DNA of 64,000 nt from positions 1 through 64,000 of the forward strand of contig NZ_JBHZGO010000085.1 in the NCBI RefSeq assembly GCF_042747725.1, read 5' to 3'. The stretch's first letter is position 1, and every line of letters begins with the position of its first letter. This stretch comes from FACHB-T130 sp042747725. Lineage in GTDB: Bacteria > Cyanobacteriota > Cyanobacteriia > Cyanobacteriales > FACHB-T130. The notes below the pieces were generated by a model. That model ran no database searches. It worked only from the letters and a program-made list of their open reading frames with translations, and was not told where the DNA came from. The translations under genes were made by a program, and so were the position numbers. Positions 1-11,142 of the stretch are shown in pieces.

Positions 1-110
1 GCACCATTTCTCAAAGCATGGAGGCATTGCGTCGGGTGTAGTTTCCTTCATGGGTATTTTTCAACGTGAACTTCTTATCTGGCATGGATCATAACTCATT
101 TGGTTTTAAT
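1..110. other. unassigned left edge, probably end of an inserted element
   Basis: The CHAT-domain reading frame that enters from the right stops abruptly just after the codons for VELL, where this family normally continues into the LSAC catalytic-cysteine motif. The sequence to the left no longer resembles CHAT coding DNA and holds only a very short open frame on the minus strand. This looks like the edge of an insertion or deletion whose other side lies outside the window. I cannot identify the element. Confidence 0.35.
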
Positions 111-555
111 TCATTGTTTAAGTCCCGCTAATAATTCCACCGCTGGTTTATTCCAGCCCAATTGACGCACTTGATCCAATCTCAATTGGGTGTCCCACAG
201 CTGAATATAGGAGTTGCCGAGTGCCCCTGACTTAAATTCTGCGTGGGTAGCGAGGTGGATAATTTCGTAGGGCGTGGAAGTGCGTTGTGCTTTTAAATTC
301 TTGAGGGTGAAAGCTTCGTTGAGGAAGGATTTACCTTGCCACAGTTTAGAAGTAATCATCGACAATTCTACCGGCACAGCAGGCAATGGATTTTGCGTTT
401 TGTTGGTAAAGTGGTCGGCACCCATTGCCAAGACTTTGGCGTTCTTAATGTTAGCGTAGCGGGTATCGGTGAGGCTGAGGCTGGGCATTAGACCGATGCT
501 ATATTTCTCCACTAAAAACTGTTGACCATCGTGGAGGGCAGCGATAGGAAGCGAA
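111..555 (-). pseudogene. CHAT-domain C-terminal fragment
   Basis: The translation begins in frame with SLPIAALHDGQQFL, runs through SLSLTDTRY and NAKVLAMGADHF, and contains the CHAT histidine motif HLATHAEF. After NKPAVELL it reads AGLKQ and stops. In CHAT proteins VELL is followed by LSACRT, which carries the catalytic cysteine, so the peptidase dyad is incomplete. The upstream part of an open frame reaching 659 is a shadow created by the frameshifting 23-bp insert and is not part of the original protein. Confidence 0.8.
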
Positions 556-578
556 CCGACAGGTCGGCGCTTCGCTAT
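551..578. repeat. small palindromic dispersed repeat inserted in the CHAT gene
   Basis: Positions 551-575 fold into a hairpin: GCGAA pairs with TTCGC, and CCGAC with GTCGG after a 3-nt bulge. Comparing with the expected CHAT protein, 23 bases (556-578) are extra. Since 23 is not a multiple of three, they put TAG directly after MDAGLR. Size and shape resemble the small dispersed repeats known from heterocystous and other filamentous cyanobacteria, but no second copy was noticed in this window. Confidence 0.7.
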
Positions 579-3500
579 CGCAAGCCTGCATCCATAATGA
601 AGACTAGATTCTGGATGCCTTGGGCTTCTAACTCGTCCTTGATGGGTGCAATTAGCCACTGATACAGTTGTTCGGAGGGGGCACGATAGTCGTCATTCAG
701 TTTATTTTTATTGGTAATGGCGTTCCGCAAGCTTCCAGCGACTTTTAGGATTGCTCCTCGCCTACTACCAGCTACGCGCACTCGTTTCGTTTTTCCCTCT
801 CCTGTTACCAAAATTAGCTCTAGTCGCTCATCGTCTTTCTTAATTTGAATTTTCTGACTACTAGAGACTTGATCGGGCGCAAAGACTGCATAAATAAAAG
901 CGGATTTGATACTCGTCTGCTTCTCGATTTGGCTCAGTAGGTTGGCGGCTTCTTTCGGATTGGTGATATTGCCCGTTTGCCCCAGATGTTGGTCAAATTT
1001 AGAGGTGATAGTGCTATCCAGGTCGCTCGTCGTATCAATCGTTACGTCAGAGACGCTAGCAGGCGTATTTACGGGTATTGCCCCGAAGTAGGGAAGCAGG
1101 TTGTCTCCGGGACGGCGGGGAATAATTTGAATATTGCCTTGGCGGTAAGGGCCAGGAAATTCTTTAGATGGCAAAATCGTACTGAGGAACCCAGTTCCGG
1201 TGGTGAGAGCGCCCGCTGTGCCGTTTTCTGTAGCATCTCCTATCACAAAGGGAGTAAAGGAGGAACCGCCTCCGTGGGAAATCAGAATCGCGCCGTCCCC
1301 AGCGCCTCCAATCGTGGAAATGCTGGTCGCAAATGGGTTTTTGGAACCAGTGAAAGTGCCTGTAGCGCGGAAGAAGCGATCGGTTGTAATTTTAACAACT
1401 CCTCCGAAGGCGCTACCTCCACTTTGGGCATTGATGGAGACAACTTGAATGTCATCAGTTGGAGTTTTGTTGAGTTCGATCAGCGGGTTCGCCAGGGTGA
1501 CATTCCCTCCTTTCCCGAAGCTGGAACTATCGATAACTCCAGCGGTGATGATGCCTTGAGCGGAAACTTCAATGTCCCCACCGCCTGCTGCTCCTTGGGA
1601 GATCAAATTGCCAGTCTGTACGGCTCCTTTTTGGCTGGTAAGAGCGATCGCGCCGCCGATGTTATTAGTAGAAGATGTGTCAATATTTGCCGTAGTGATG
1701 CTACCAGGAGCCGCAACGGTGACTGCACCACCGCCAGTGGCACCTTTTGATGTCACATTGCCAGCAATAATGGCTCCTTGCTGGCTGGTAAGAGCGATCG
1801 CGCCGCCAGTACCCGTTGCAGAAGAGTCCAACGCTCCTGTATTAATGGCTCCCGTGTCACTATTGAGGGTAATTGCTCCACCTTTTGAGGTGATATTGTT
1901 GGTAGCGATATTTTGATTAGCGCTGAGAAATACATTACCGCCAGAAGAATCTAGAGTGCCATTGCTGGTAGCGATCGCGCCTTGAGTGCTATTGAGGCTA
2001 ATTTCCCCGCCTTTAGAAGTAATATTGCTAGCGGTGACTCCGCCGTTCCCAATCAGATTTACCTTACCGCCATTGGTGTTGATACTGCCTCCCACTTGGA
2101 TATTAGTGGCAGTAATATTTACACCGGCTAGCTTAGTTGTGGTGATGTCACCCGCCAGAGTCGTAGTGTTACCAGATAACTGCGTCAGACTGTCTGCAAC
2201 AATCGTTGAAAGGGCAGTTACATTGGTCGCATTCTCAATTAAGATTGCACCCAATCCTTTACCTTCTCCCGCACCCACCGTTTTGCCAAAGAAGATGTTG
2301 CCGGTGCCTGCGATCGTCTTTAGGTCGTTATATTCGCCCTTTTCGCTATCTAAGGCGATGTTCGCTCCGCTGAGGGGAAGTCCGCTTTTAAAGCTGATGC
2401 CGTTTTCGGCGGTGATGTTGCTTGCGGTAACGACCGATCCGGAGCCATTTTGCACGAAGGCTCCCCCCAAAATTATGTCTGCGGCAGGAGCAATCGTCAG
2501 CTTGCCACCGTTGGTAATCGTCAAATTCTTGGTTACAGATAGCGGTAGCGGTAGCGATAGCGGTGCAGTGACATCTACAGTCCCTTTACTAATAAAGGTG
2601 AGATTCTCGGTAAGCGGGTTGAGAAGTGTCCCGATCTGGATGCTGGCAGTATTAGTGGCATCCCCAATGGTCAAATTAGTGGCTGTAATATTGTTTAGTT
2701 GATCGAGGATAAAATCCAGTCCAGGTTTGACACCAATTCCTACACCAATCGTCTTGCCTGACGTACCGGGTTTCAGGGTGACACCCGCAGCGTTGATTGA
2801 TGGAGCTAGATTGATGGTGTTAGCGCCAATGGTCAAGTTGCCAATTGGGGTGCCACTACTACCCACTGCACCACCCAAGTCCACCTTACCCGTGCCTGCG
2901 AGCAGTTCTAGGTTTTTACCACTGCCTGCGATCGCTCCGGTGAAAGCAATATCGCCGTTGCCAGTTCCAGTATCTAGCTTGACATTTCCCGTCAGGGTAA
3001 CGGGACTGCTGAAGCTAATTTTGTCGTTGCTAGTGGTGATGTCGCCTGCTGTGGAGACTGCCCCCCTCCCAGTTTGGCTGAAGGCTCCACCTAAGTTTAG
3101 GCTGGCACTAGCGTCTATCTTCAGCTCCTGCGTGCTATTAATTGTCAGACCGCCCTTGAGAGTTATAGGAGCGTTCAAGTTGACGGTCGCAGCGTCCAAC
3201 TTAAGATTGTGGGTATTGGTATTGCCACTGGCATCGATAGCACTTTTTACATCAATGTTGTCCTTGGCTGCGATTGACACATCGCCACTGTTGAGCATGG
3301 TTTTCACCTTGTCAGCAGAAATCTTGAATGTATCGTTGTTGCTGCCGTCATCAGCCAGGATCTTCTTGTCATCAAGCTGATTTTTGTCATCGTTTGCCGT
3401 ATCAATGACAACGCTTTTTGGGTCTAATAGCAACTGACCGCCCTTTCCCCAGGTTGCACCCACATCTACCAAACCGTCAAAGTCCAAGTTTTGTTTGCCT

Positions 3501-4036
3501 GATGTCTCGACAAAGCCACCGTTTCCACCTTGAGCGCCGCCACGAGCTGTAATATTGCCGTAGAAACGGGTTGTCTCATCTGCCCAAACAATCACCTTAC
3601 CGCCGTTGCCGTTGAGGAGAGCATCTGCGGCAATGAAGGAGTCGCTACTGACGTAGGTGCGAGATGCATTTGGCAGTGTACCCTTACCCTGATAGTCGCC
3701 GCCAATTCGCACTGTGCCGCCGCCGAGGGTACCGGAAGCGTTAATATTGGCACCGATTAGCCCTACTTTGTCACCAACAATCTGGACTGTGCCTCCAGTT
3801 TGACTTGGGGCAGTGCTTGAGGCATTTAGGGAACCAGAGGCAATTACAGTACCCGTGTCTGTAGGTATCGCAGTGTTGGAACCTGTTAAATGAACCGTGC
3901 CGTCGCTACTAACGGTCATTTTAGTGGCGTTTCCCACTTCCCCAGCACCCGTCAACAGCTGAGGTAAGGAAGCAATTGGCAGCATCCAGTCATTCGGCTG
4001 ATTGTCTGCTGCTGCTAGGGGTTGAATTTCTACACT
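579..4036 (-). pseudogene. middle segment of the exoprotein: beta-helix repeats and start of CHAT
   Basis: About 1150 residues are open here. They begin SVEIQPLAAADNQP, directly continuing the secretion domain. Most of the segment consists of Gly/Asn/Thr-rich repeats typical of right-handed beta-helix adhesins, with recurring units such as GGAIALTSQ followed by GA and a T/A G, and the corresponding DNA repeats carrying gcgatcgcgccgcc around 1645 and 1795. The last 170 residues (KIQIKKDDERLELILVT onward, to VFIMDAGLR) are the start of the CHAT module. An ATG exists near the left junction, but the segment has no secretion signal of its own, so it is a fragment rather than an independent gene. 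Confidence 0.8.
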
Positions 4037-5178
4037 AGACACCTCCGATAACTATCAAAGCCTTGATGTGACTAGCTATTAGGGTGCAAATGCAAGCGTT
4101 GCCAATCAGCTAGTCTATACGAAAAAATAAGGGTTTGAGATATTTGTTGTTGAGAATAAGACAAAAATATATGGTGATGCGCGTTAATTTTAGCTCATGG
4201 GAGCGCGGGGATTTCTGGTGGTAATACAAGTGCCCCAATTCGGAGTCTTACTAGCCCACAAATTGTCAAAATTACTTGCTCATATTTTTTGGGTTTTAAC
4301 CGAAACCTTTCTTGAACAACTCGAAATATTTTGACAGAACGAATTCTAGGTTCCACAAAGATTCGCTTAGCAGAAAATTCCTTGTTTTGTTCTTTTTGTT
4401 CTGTGGTTAATTCTCGATTTCTTAGTTTTTTAATTGGATTGGTAATTAGCTCTTCCCCTTGATCAGCTAAATCCCCCTTAAATTTTTGTTTTGGGTCAAA
4501 GCGCTCACGATTTTCTCGGAACAAAGTTATATCACTTTTCGGTCCAGGTTCACCAGCTATAACATCAACGATATCTTTGCCATCTGGTAAGATAATCATC
4601 TGACTTTTAAATGTATGATCACTCTCCTTTCCTGAATAATATTTTTCTTGCTCTTGATTGTCCCCAGGTCTTTCTCTGAGCTGTTCATAGCTATCTACAA
4701 TTAATTCATACTCTCTCGAGTATCTCTTTAACTACTTCATAGTCAGATTCTTTTTTTTTACTTGTTCAATTAAACTGGATGGCAACAACTCTCTCAGTAC
4801 TGGCAACCAATAATTAAATGTATCGTTTGCTGTAGATTCACTTACTCCAAACTGGATGCCAAGAAGTTGAAATGTGGTCATATGTCTGAGATAAACCAAG
4901 GTTAAAATTATTTGTTCTTTTATAGATAATTTTGGTTTACGACCACCTCCACCGGAGATAATTCTAATTTTCTTTGATTCTAACAAAGCTTGATTTTTAT
5001 GGTGTGATTTTTCGGCATTTTGAAGTAATTTTTGTAGCTCCGGGTAGGCCAGACCAATTAATCGTTGGGCTTGTTGAGGATTTGCTTCGATATAATCCAG
5101 TACGGAACTCATAAGTTTGGTATAAAAAACTCCTATTCTATTCTTTTACCACAAAACATTACTATTTCGGAGATGTCT
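4037..5178 (-). mobile_element. IS5-superfamily (ISL2-like) insertion sequence, 1142 bp
   Basis: The ends are imperfect inverted repeats. The right end, read on the minus strand, starts AGACATCTCCGAAATAGT; the left end, read inward on the plus strand, starts AGACACCTCCGATAACTA. Both are flanked by the trinucleotide ACT (4034-4036 and 5179-5181), a 3-bp target duplication. A three-base A-N-T duplication (AGT on the minus strand) is characteristic of the ISL2 group. The element contains one transposase gene, broken by frame changes, and sits inside the exoprotein gene in the same orientation. Confidence 0.85.
4195..5112 (-). pseudogene. transposase (HTH plus DDE_4 type), frame-disrupted
   Basis: The first part (from 5112) has a helix-turn-helix region, FQLLGIQFGVSESTANDTFN. 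The second part (to 4195) has DDE-type transposase features: YELIVDSYEQ, DIVDVIAGEPGPKSD and FVEPRIRSVKIFR. Between them the expected SDYEVVKEILE segment is present, but in another frame. The frame leaves at a run of eight A residues (minus strand) near 4750 and returns near 4710, so two compensating shifts give stops at about 4732 and 4705. The usual GDKAYVG motif also reads GDLADQG. A-runs can be sites of programmed frameshifting in IS elements, but the second shift argues for decay. Confidence 0.75.
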
Positions 5179-5883
5179 ACTCAGTAAACTTCCCGCCTGA
5201 GAAATGCGTACTACGCTCTCACCAGGTACCGCTGCCACCGTGATATTACCCCCCGGTGCTGACAATTGCCCGGTACTGACTACGGTGCCACCGAGCAAGG
5301 TTAAACTTTGTCCTGGTTTCACTGCCAAGTTTCCGGCATTAGCGATCGCTCCCGGCTGACTCATTGCGAAGCCGAAGGCGTTTGGCGTACCGACTAAAGC
5401 CTTATAGTCATTGGCACCCGTGGCGCTGAACCAATTGCCCCCAAAGCCAATGCCGTTAGCGGTGGTGGCGGTGAAGGAGGCAGGTACATTTAGGCTGGCT
5501 CCGGCACCAAAGATAATGCCAGATGGGTTCATCAAGAAAAGGTGGGAATTCCCACCCGTCACCTGGATGAGACCGTTAATTACCGAGGCGTTTCCCCCAT
5601 TGACGCGACCCAGGATGTTTTGAATGGATGGGTTCGACAGAAAGTTGGCTATCTCGTTTTGATTCAGACCAAACTGATTGAAGCTGTGGAAGAGATTCGA
5701 GCCATTGCTAGAAAGGGTGCCGCCACTGATGTCAATCTGGTTTCCATTCTGGTTAACCAGAGTATTCGTGTCATTGGGAGCCGCAATGATTGACTGGGCA
5801 GAGGTGGCTGTGGCACCTACAGAAGTCCCAAACAATAACATGGCTAACAGGGCACCGATTCTGCTAGTAAATACTGACATCAA
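5179..5883 (-). pseudogene. haemagglutination-activity (TPS) secretion domain, N-terminal fragment
   Basis: The protein starts with a signal peptide (MMSVFTSRIGALLAMLLFG, cleavage near TATSAQS). The two-partner-secretion domain follows at about residues 35-160, with NQIDISGG, LFHSFNQFGL, ILGRVNGGNASVINGLIQ and LFLMNPSGIIFG, all classic elements of the TpsA domain recognised by an outer-membrane TpsB pore. The natural frame ends at GSLLS, where the insertion sequence begins, and the last ten residues of the open frame (RHLRNSNVLW) are encoded by the IS end. No TpsB gene is seen in the window. Confidence 0.85.
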
Positions 5884-6437
5884 TCTCTTCCTCAGGGCTG
5901 ATGAAAAATTTGCGACAACTATAAAATCCGCAATTTTACTGCGTCACTCCGTAATATCACAGCCTTGATAAAGGAATGATTAATTAGGTCTTGAATAATT
6001 TAAAGAGTTGATAAAGATGGCGATCTTGCTCGATAAAAAGTTTACAAAGCTGGCGATCTTCGCTTTACTTTTTAGGGGCTGCAAGTTTTAAGTCTTTGCA
6101 AGCGAAGCCTTTTTGATATCCGCCGAAACTTGGCATTTTTTAGCTTTCAACAGGTGGGAGGATTGATGCTGGGAGCATTCAGCAGTCAACCTAATTTTTT
6201 AGGCAAAGCAGGCTAGTCATCAATCATTTTTTGTCAAAAGCAAATATATAAGTTTAGAAATATTATTTTTTATTGCTAATTGTTCATTAATTGATTAGCA
6301 ATCCTGTCATTAGCTATCCTGTCATTAGTTGCAGATGAATCGGGAAATAGTATAAATTCCTGAAGCAGCGATCGCTTCACTGAGTGCAACACTTAATAGG
6401 GCGTATCCATCTTGACCGCGCCCGTCTAGTCCCAAAC
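5884..6437. other. intergenic region upstream of the exoprotein gene
   Basis: About 550 bases hold no convincing gene. The part next to 5883 must contain the promoter of the minus-strand exoprotein gene. A duplicated stretch (atcctgtcattag, near 6301 and 6316) and a HIP1 site are visible. I see no RNA gene or strong hairpin here. Confidence 0.5.
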
Positions 6438-6469
6438 AAAAAACTCCTCCCGTTCAGTTACAGGAGAAG
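6438..6469 (-). terminator. rho-independent terminator after atpC
   Basis: On the minus strand, CTTCTCC pairs with GGAGGAG across a 12-nt loop and is followed at once by TTTTTTG. It lies about 30 bases beyond the atpC stop codon, as expected for the end of the atpD-atpC transcript. Confidence 0.75.
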
Positions 6470-6499
6470 CTTTTCAGAAGACTTGAGTTTTGAGAGACT

Positions 6500-6916
6500 T
6501 TAGACTTGAACCATCCCACCAGCGGCTTGAAAACGAGCGCGGGCGCGTCTGAGGGCTTGAGTTGCCTGAATTTGCTCCTGACGGGAGCCACCACTATCAA
6601 CCTGATTAAGCCTCGCTTCAGCTTCGGTGTAAGCAGCACGGGCTTGTTCGCGATCGATTTTGTCGCCGCGCTCGGCACCGTTAACCAGAATGGTTACTTC
6701 ATTATTATCCACTTCTGCAAAGCCACCCATGAGGGCGATTGGCACCCAATCTTTGCCAGAACGGACACGCATGACACCGATATCCAGTGCTGTCAATAAA
6801 GGAGCGTGACCGCTGAGGATACCGAGTTGACCTGTAGTGCTAGGTAGAATCACTTCTTCAGCACTAGAATCCCAGACAGTTTTGTCGGGAGAAACAACAC
6901 GAACAGTTAAAGCCAT
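6500..6916 (-). CDS. atpC: ATP synthase F1 subunit epsilon
   Basis: Epsilon is the rotor and regulatory subunit of thylakoid F1Fo ATP synthase; it couples gamma to the c-ring and can inhibit ATP hydrolysis. The 138-residue product starts MALTVRVVSPDKTVWD. It has the N-terminal beta-sandwich (EEVILPSTTGQLGILSGHAPLL, split here as EEVILPSTTG and QLGILSGHAP) and a helical C-terminus rich in Arg and Gln. The open frame extends 13 codons upstream, but those codons derive from repetitive TTAGTCA-type sequence and do not resemble the family, so I start at the ATG at 6916. It lies directly downstream of atpD, the usual cyanobacterial two-gene ATP synthase operon (named atpE in plastid nomenclature). 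Confidence 0.95.
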   Translation of the reverse strand: MALTVRVVSPDKTVWDSSAEEVILPSTTGQLGILSGHAPLLTALDIGVMRVRSGKDWVPIALMGGFAEVDNNEVTILVNGAERGDKIDREQARAAYTEAEARLNQVDSGGSRQEQIQATQALRRARARFQAAGGMVQV

Positions 6917-6990
6917 AGTTTGTGAGTTGTCAGTTGTTAGTTGGTCATTAGTCATTAGTCAGGTGAAAAAGACTAATGACTAATGGCGAA
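6917..6990. repeat. short heptamer-like repeats between atpD and atpC
   Basis: Repeated units of the form TTAGTCA or TAATGAC occur on both strands (ttggtcattagtcattagtc, then gactaatgactaatgg), giving an inverted arrangement in the 80-bp gap between the two ATP synthase genes. Similar heptamer arrays occur near 24350-24420 and 44940-44965. They resemble the short tandemly repeated repetitive sequences of filamentous cyanobacteria. Confidence 0.55.
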
Positions 6991-7000
6991 TGCCTATGGA

Positions 7001-8449
<1,449 letters not shown>

Positions 8450-8697
8450 GCTTGTGCCTATGTTGTGAATCTATGTGTATAGATACGGGAAAACAGTCTT
8501 AACATTTAGCAATGCCATTTTCCAGAGTACCACTGAAAGGATGCCGAATCTGTCTGGCAGCTTGAGTTGATCCCTCTATAGGATGCGACCTAGGGAAAAC
8601 CTCGCCTGAATCATTCCCCAAAAAAACTGCCATGCCTTCTAAAGGAAGATATAGCACTCACGCAGTTAAGTTGGCACTTGGCAAATCGGCTGTTATC

Positions 8698-9055
8698 TTA
8701 AGCTTTGCCTTGCTGTTTGCGCTTGGACGAACCTGCACCTAAAGCACCTACTGCTAGCAAAGCAAGCACTGAAGTAGGTTCGGGAACTGACTTAGCCGCT
8801 TGTCCGAAAGTGAAGTTATCGAGACTTGCGTTGGAATAGAAGCCAGTTTGGGAGTAGGAGTTGGTGTCGGAGAGACTGTCGTAGTTGTAGGAGTAGTAGG
8901 ACTTACGCAGAGATCCCCCTAAATCCCCCTTAAAAAGGGGGACTTTTCCAATCCCCCCAATTTATCAGGGAGTTAGGGGGGATCTAGGTTTCAAGCTTTC
9001 AGTGCGTAAGTCCTGAGTAGGATACCGCTATGGTGTGGGGCTTCCGGCGAAGAAG
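8698..9055 (-). pseudogene. remnant of a PEP-CTERM protein gene
   Basis: Reading the minus strand from about 8897 to 8698 gives an open stretch that starts YYSYNYDSLSDTNSYSQTG and ends with a textbook PEP-CTERM signal: VPEPTSVLALLAVGALGAG followed by SSKRKQQGKA and TAA. It is the C-terminal 65 or so residues of an exosortase-sorted surface protein. Upstream the frame is broken by a 117-bp inverted-repeat element (8898-9014). The short sequence beyond it (9015-9055) may preserve another piece, FFAGSPTP, before the next gene's stop codon. No start codon for this gene survives. Confidence 0.75.
8898..9014. mobile_element. MITE-like element with AGGACTTACGCA ends
   Basis: A 117-bp element is bounded by perfect 12-bp inverted repeats (AGGACTTACGCA at 8898-8909, TGCGTAAGTCCT at 9003-9014). 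Its inside consists of palindromic C- and G-runs (cccccttaaaaaggggg). It interrupts the PEP-CTERM remnant and is flanked by GAGTAG on both sides. A second element with the same ends lies at 44968-45057. Confidence 0.75.
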
Positions 9056-9775
9056 TTAAACTTTGTGTTGCCGTTTCCGCAATAGCCACGAAGTAGTACC
9101 TAACGCACCAAACACTAATATACCCAACCCAAAAGAGGATTCAGGAACAGCAGCAACTGTACGGGATGCGAGACGGAACTCAGCCATGCCAAACCCATGA
9201 GCAGCACCGTTCGAGCGGTCAGTGATTTTGATGGTGGAAAGCAAATCTCCCTCAGTGGCGTAGAACCCAAAATACTTAGCACCTGACAAACCACTGACTT
9301 TCTGCAACAGGGTTGTCGAGGTACCATCTATACCCGTTACTGCGATGTCGAATATGCCAAAGAGGTTTGGCTCCACATATAAATCAAACGCAGTAATACT
9401 GGCAGGTAGTGTAATCGTCGTGGTTAAAACATTCCAGCCGCTAAAATATACCTCGCCCGTGTAGCCATGACTCCACGTTGTCCAGCCGGAATTAATATTC
9501 ATTTTCTGAACCTGGGGGCTGAAGGTCAAATTGCCCAACGGCGACGAGAGAGTAGAAAGAATCGAAAACTCTGGTTCGGCACTATTTGCTACCTGAACCA
9601 TCTTGAACCCCATCCTTGATAGCGTATCTGACCCGGTTGCCCACGATCCTGAATTATCCACTGCCAGAATTGCCGCCTTGAGGGGGGGTACATTCGCGCA
9701 CATCCCTCCCACGGAGATACAGGCTACTCCAGCGGCTGTCATAGATAGCTTTTTCATAAGATTTAAGGCACTCAT
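9056..9775 (-). CDS. PEP-CTERM sorting-domain protein
   Basis: This 239-residue exported protein is of unknown function. It has an N-terminal signal sequence (LMKKLSMTAAGVACISVGG), a predicted beta-rich body, and a C-terminal sorting signal: VPESSFGLGILVFGALGTT then SWLLRKRQHKV, that is, VPE motif, membrane helix and basic tail. PEP-CTERM proteins are processed by exosortase and usually end up in the extracellular matrix. No exosortase gene is in this window. The start is uncertain because neither the ATG at 9775 nor the one at 9757 (MKKLSM) has a clear Shine-Dalgarno sequence. The neighbouring remnant at 8698 is a different PEP-CTERM gene. Confidence 0.8.
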   Translation of the reverse strand: MSALNLMKKLSMTAAGVACISVGGMCANVPPLKAAILAVDNSGSWATGSDTLSRMGFKMVQVANSAEPEFSILSTLSSPLGNLTFSPQVQKMNINSGWTTWSHGYTGEVYFSGWNVLTTTITLPASITAFDLYVEPNLFGIFDIAVTGIDGTSTTLLQKVSGLSGAKYFGFYATEGDLLSTIKITDRSNGAAHGFGMAEFRLASRTVAAVPESSFGLGILVFGALGTTSWLLRKRQHKV

Positions 9776-11142
9776 AAAACTTTTTTTCTAAAAAAGTGAA
9801 TATTGACTGTATGGGTTGCCCGTTCCGCCGCAAGTCAAAGCACTTGCAAAGATGACTAATGAGGATTTCGGCTAATCGCAGATAGAATCAATCGCTACAG
9901 ATAAATTTTGAAGATTTTGTGTCAGTCGTTGGTCAAAGCCGCTCTAGATATAACTTTCTACAATTCCGTGCCCATTCAGTTAAATGTTGATAACCGTATA
10001 TTCTCTGACGTGCGAATGCAACTGTTGTTTCAATAAAATCTGCAAATCTCCTTAGTGCCTTTGTGTACTTTAAAAAAACAAAATTTTGTTGTAGTCATTT
10101 CTGTGGAAAGTGTGGCATATTTTTTGAATCAATTACCAGTACCTTTTGGTAATCTTTATTGAAACAATATATTTAAATAGCTTAATTTAAGAAGAATCGG
10201 AAGCCTAAATCAGCCCTTGGACTGAATTTATATCGATCGGTTAATGCTAACTTGTAAAAAATTATACGAAGACTTCATGAATTTTTAATAAAGGCTGATT
10301 GTGGGAAATGCTAGTTCTACAGCCGTTAAGCGCGATCGCCCAGCCACTTCACTGTCTAGAGGCGATCGCATCTGGTTTTAGCTGAGCTGAGTGCGTAGTT
10401 GGCGCGTTGTCCGAATACTAGGGGAAACAGCCGAATCATCGCGTATGCCGCGATCGCGTGTTAGATGTAAGGTTAAGTAGTGAATAGCATTGCCCAGTAC
10501 ACCTCTCATCCCTGGTAATAATTGCGATGCCTTCTAAGGAATATCCGGCAATTGCCAATTTTTCCTTGCAGTTAGTTAAGGATGTTTATCCCTAGCTTTC
10601 TGTTCCCATTTTCACTTCAGCATTTCAGTGTAATTATTAGCACTAATCACCCACACACTGAATGGAAAGCTGATTCTCCAAACACTTCCTAAACCCCTGG
10701 ATTCCACGTCATCCCATTTTGAACTTTAGATTTGGGATTTTTGACTTGGAAATATCGATAGGTAGTTTTATAGATTTAAACTATACAAGGGTCGAACCAA
10801 ATATATGACTTCCCAACATGGTTACTAGCTAGCCATTTCAAAAGTTACTGTAGGATTTATAACCGGAATCTTCACCCTTTTTAGTCCTACATAAACTTAT
10901 GTGGCATTTCCTGTTTATAAACTGGGTAGAAGCGATCGCTAATTGAGGAATACAAAGCCCAATCTAGGGGCGTCCTGCATCCCCTTCCCTTGCTCTCAAA
11001 GCATTTGGGGGTGTTAAGCGGGCTTTATCTGAATTGGGTTGGAGCCGTTCAAATGCGATCGCTTCTTGACAAAACTTTTATCTAGATAGGCGAAATCAGC
11101 AGGTTGGGCTATGCCAACCTGCCTAACTAGGAAGCTAATTTT
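9776..11142. other. long intergenic region, no gene recognised
   Basis: About 1.37 kb carries no convincing open frame on either strand and no tRNA-like or rRNA-like sequence. It has several HIP1 sites (around 10330-10370, 10450, 10930 and 11056) and AT-rich stretches. It separates two PEP-CTERM genes and must hold the promoter of the gene at 9056-9775. A decayed gene or a small RNA cannot be excluded. Confidence 0.5.

Larger units (their letters stand above)
111..5883 (-). pseudogene. disrupted two-partner-secretion exoprotein with CHAT domain (whole locus)
   Basis: This was one long gene, now in pieces. The N-terminal secretion domain (5179-5883), the beta-helical middle (579-4036) and the CHAT part (111-555) form one continuous protein once two inserts are removed: an insertion sequence (4037-5178) and a 23-bp repeat (556-578). 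Removing the insertion sequence and one copy of its ACT target duplication joins the frames as GSLLS-VEIQPL with no shift. Removing the 23 bp joins MDAGLR to SLPIAALHDG. Such haemagglutinin-plus-CHAT proteins are common surface or secreted proteins in filamentous cyanobacteria. CHAT is a caspase-like peptidase fold, and here it lacks its catalytic Cys segment. Three independent lesions make a functional full-length product very unlikely. Confidence 0.88.

Noticed and set aside
977..3380. Long plus-strand open frames (up to 257 codons) antisense to the exoprotein gene
   Set aside because: They are shadows of a repetitive Gly/Thr/Asn-rich coding strand, are low-complexity (Pro/Leu/Val-rich) and resemble no protein family.
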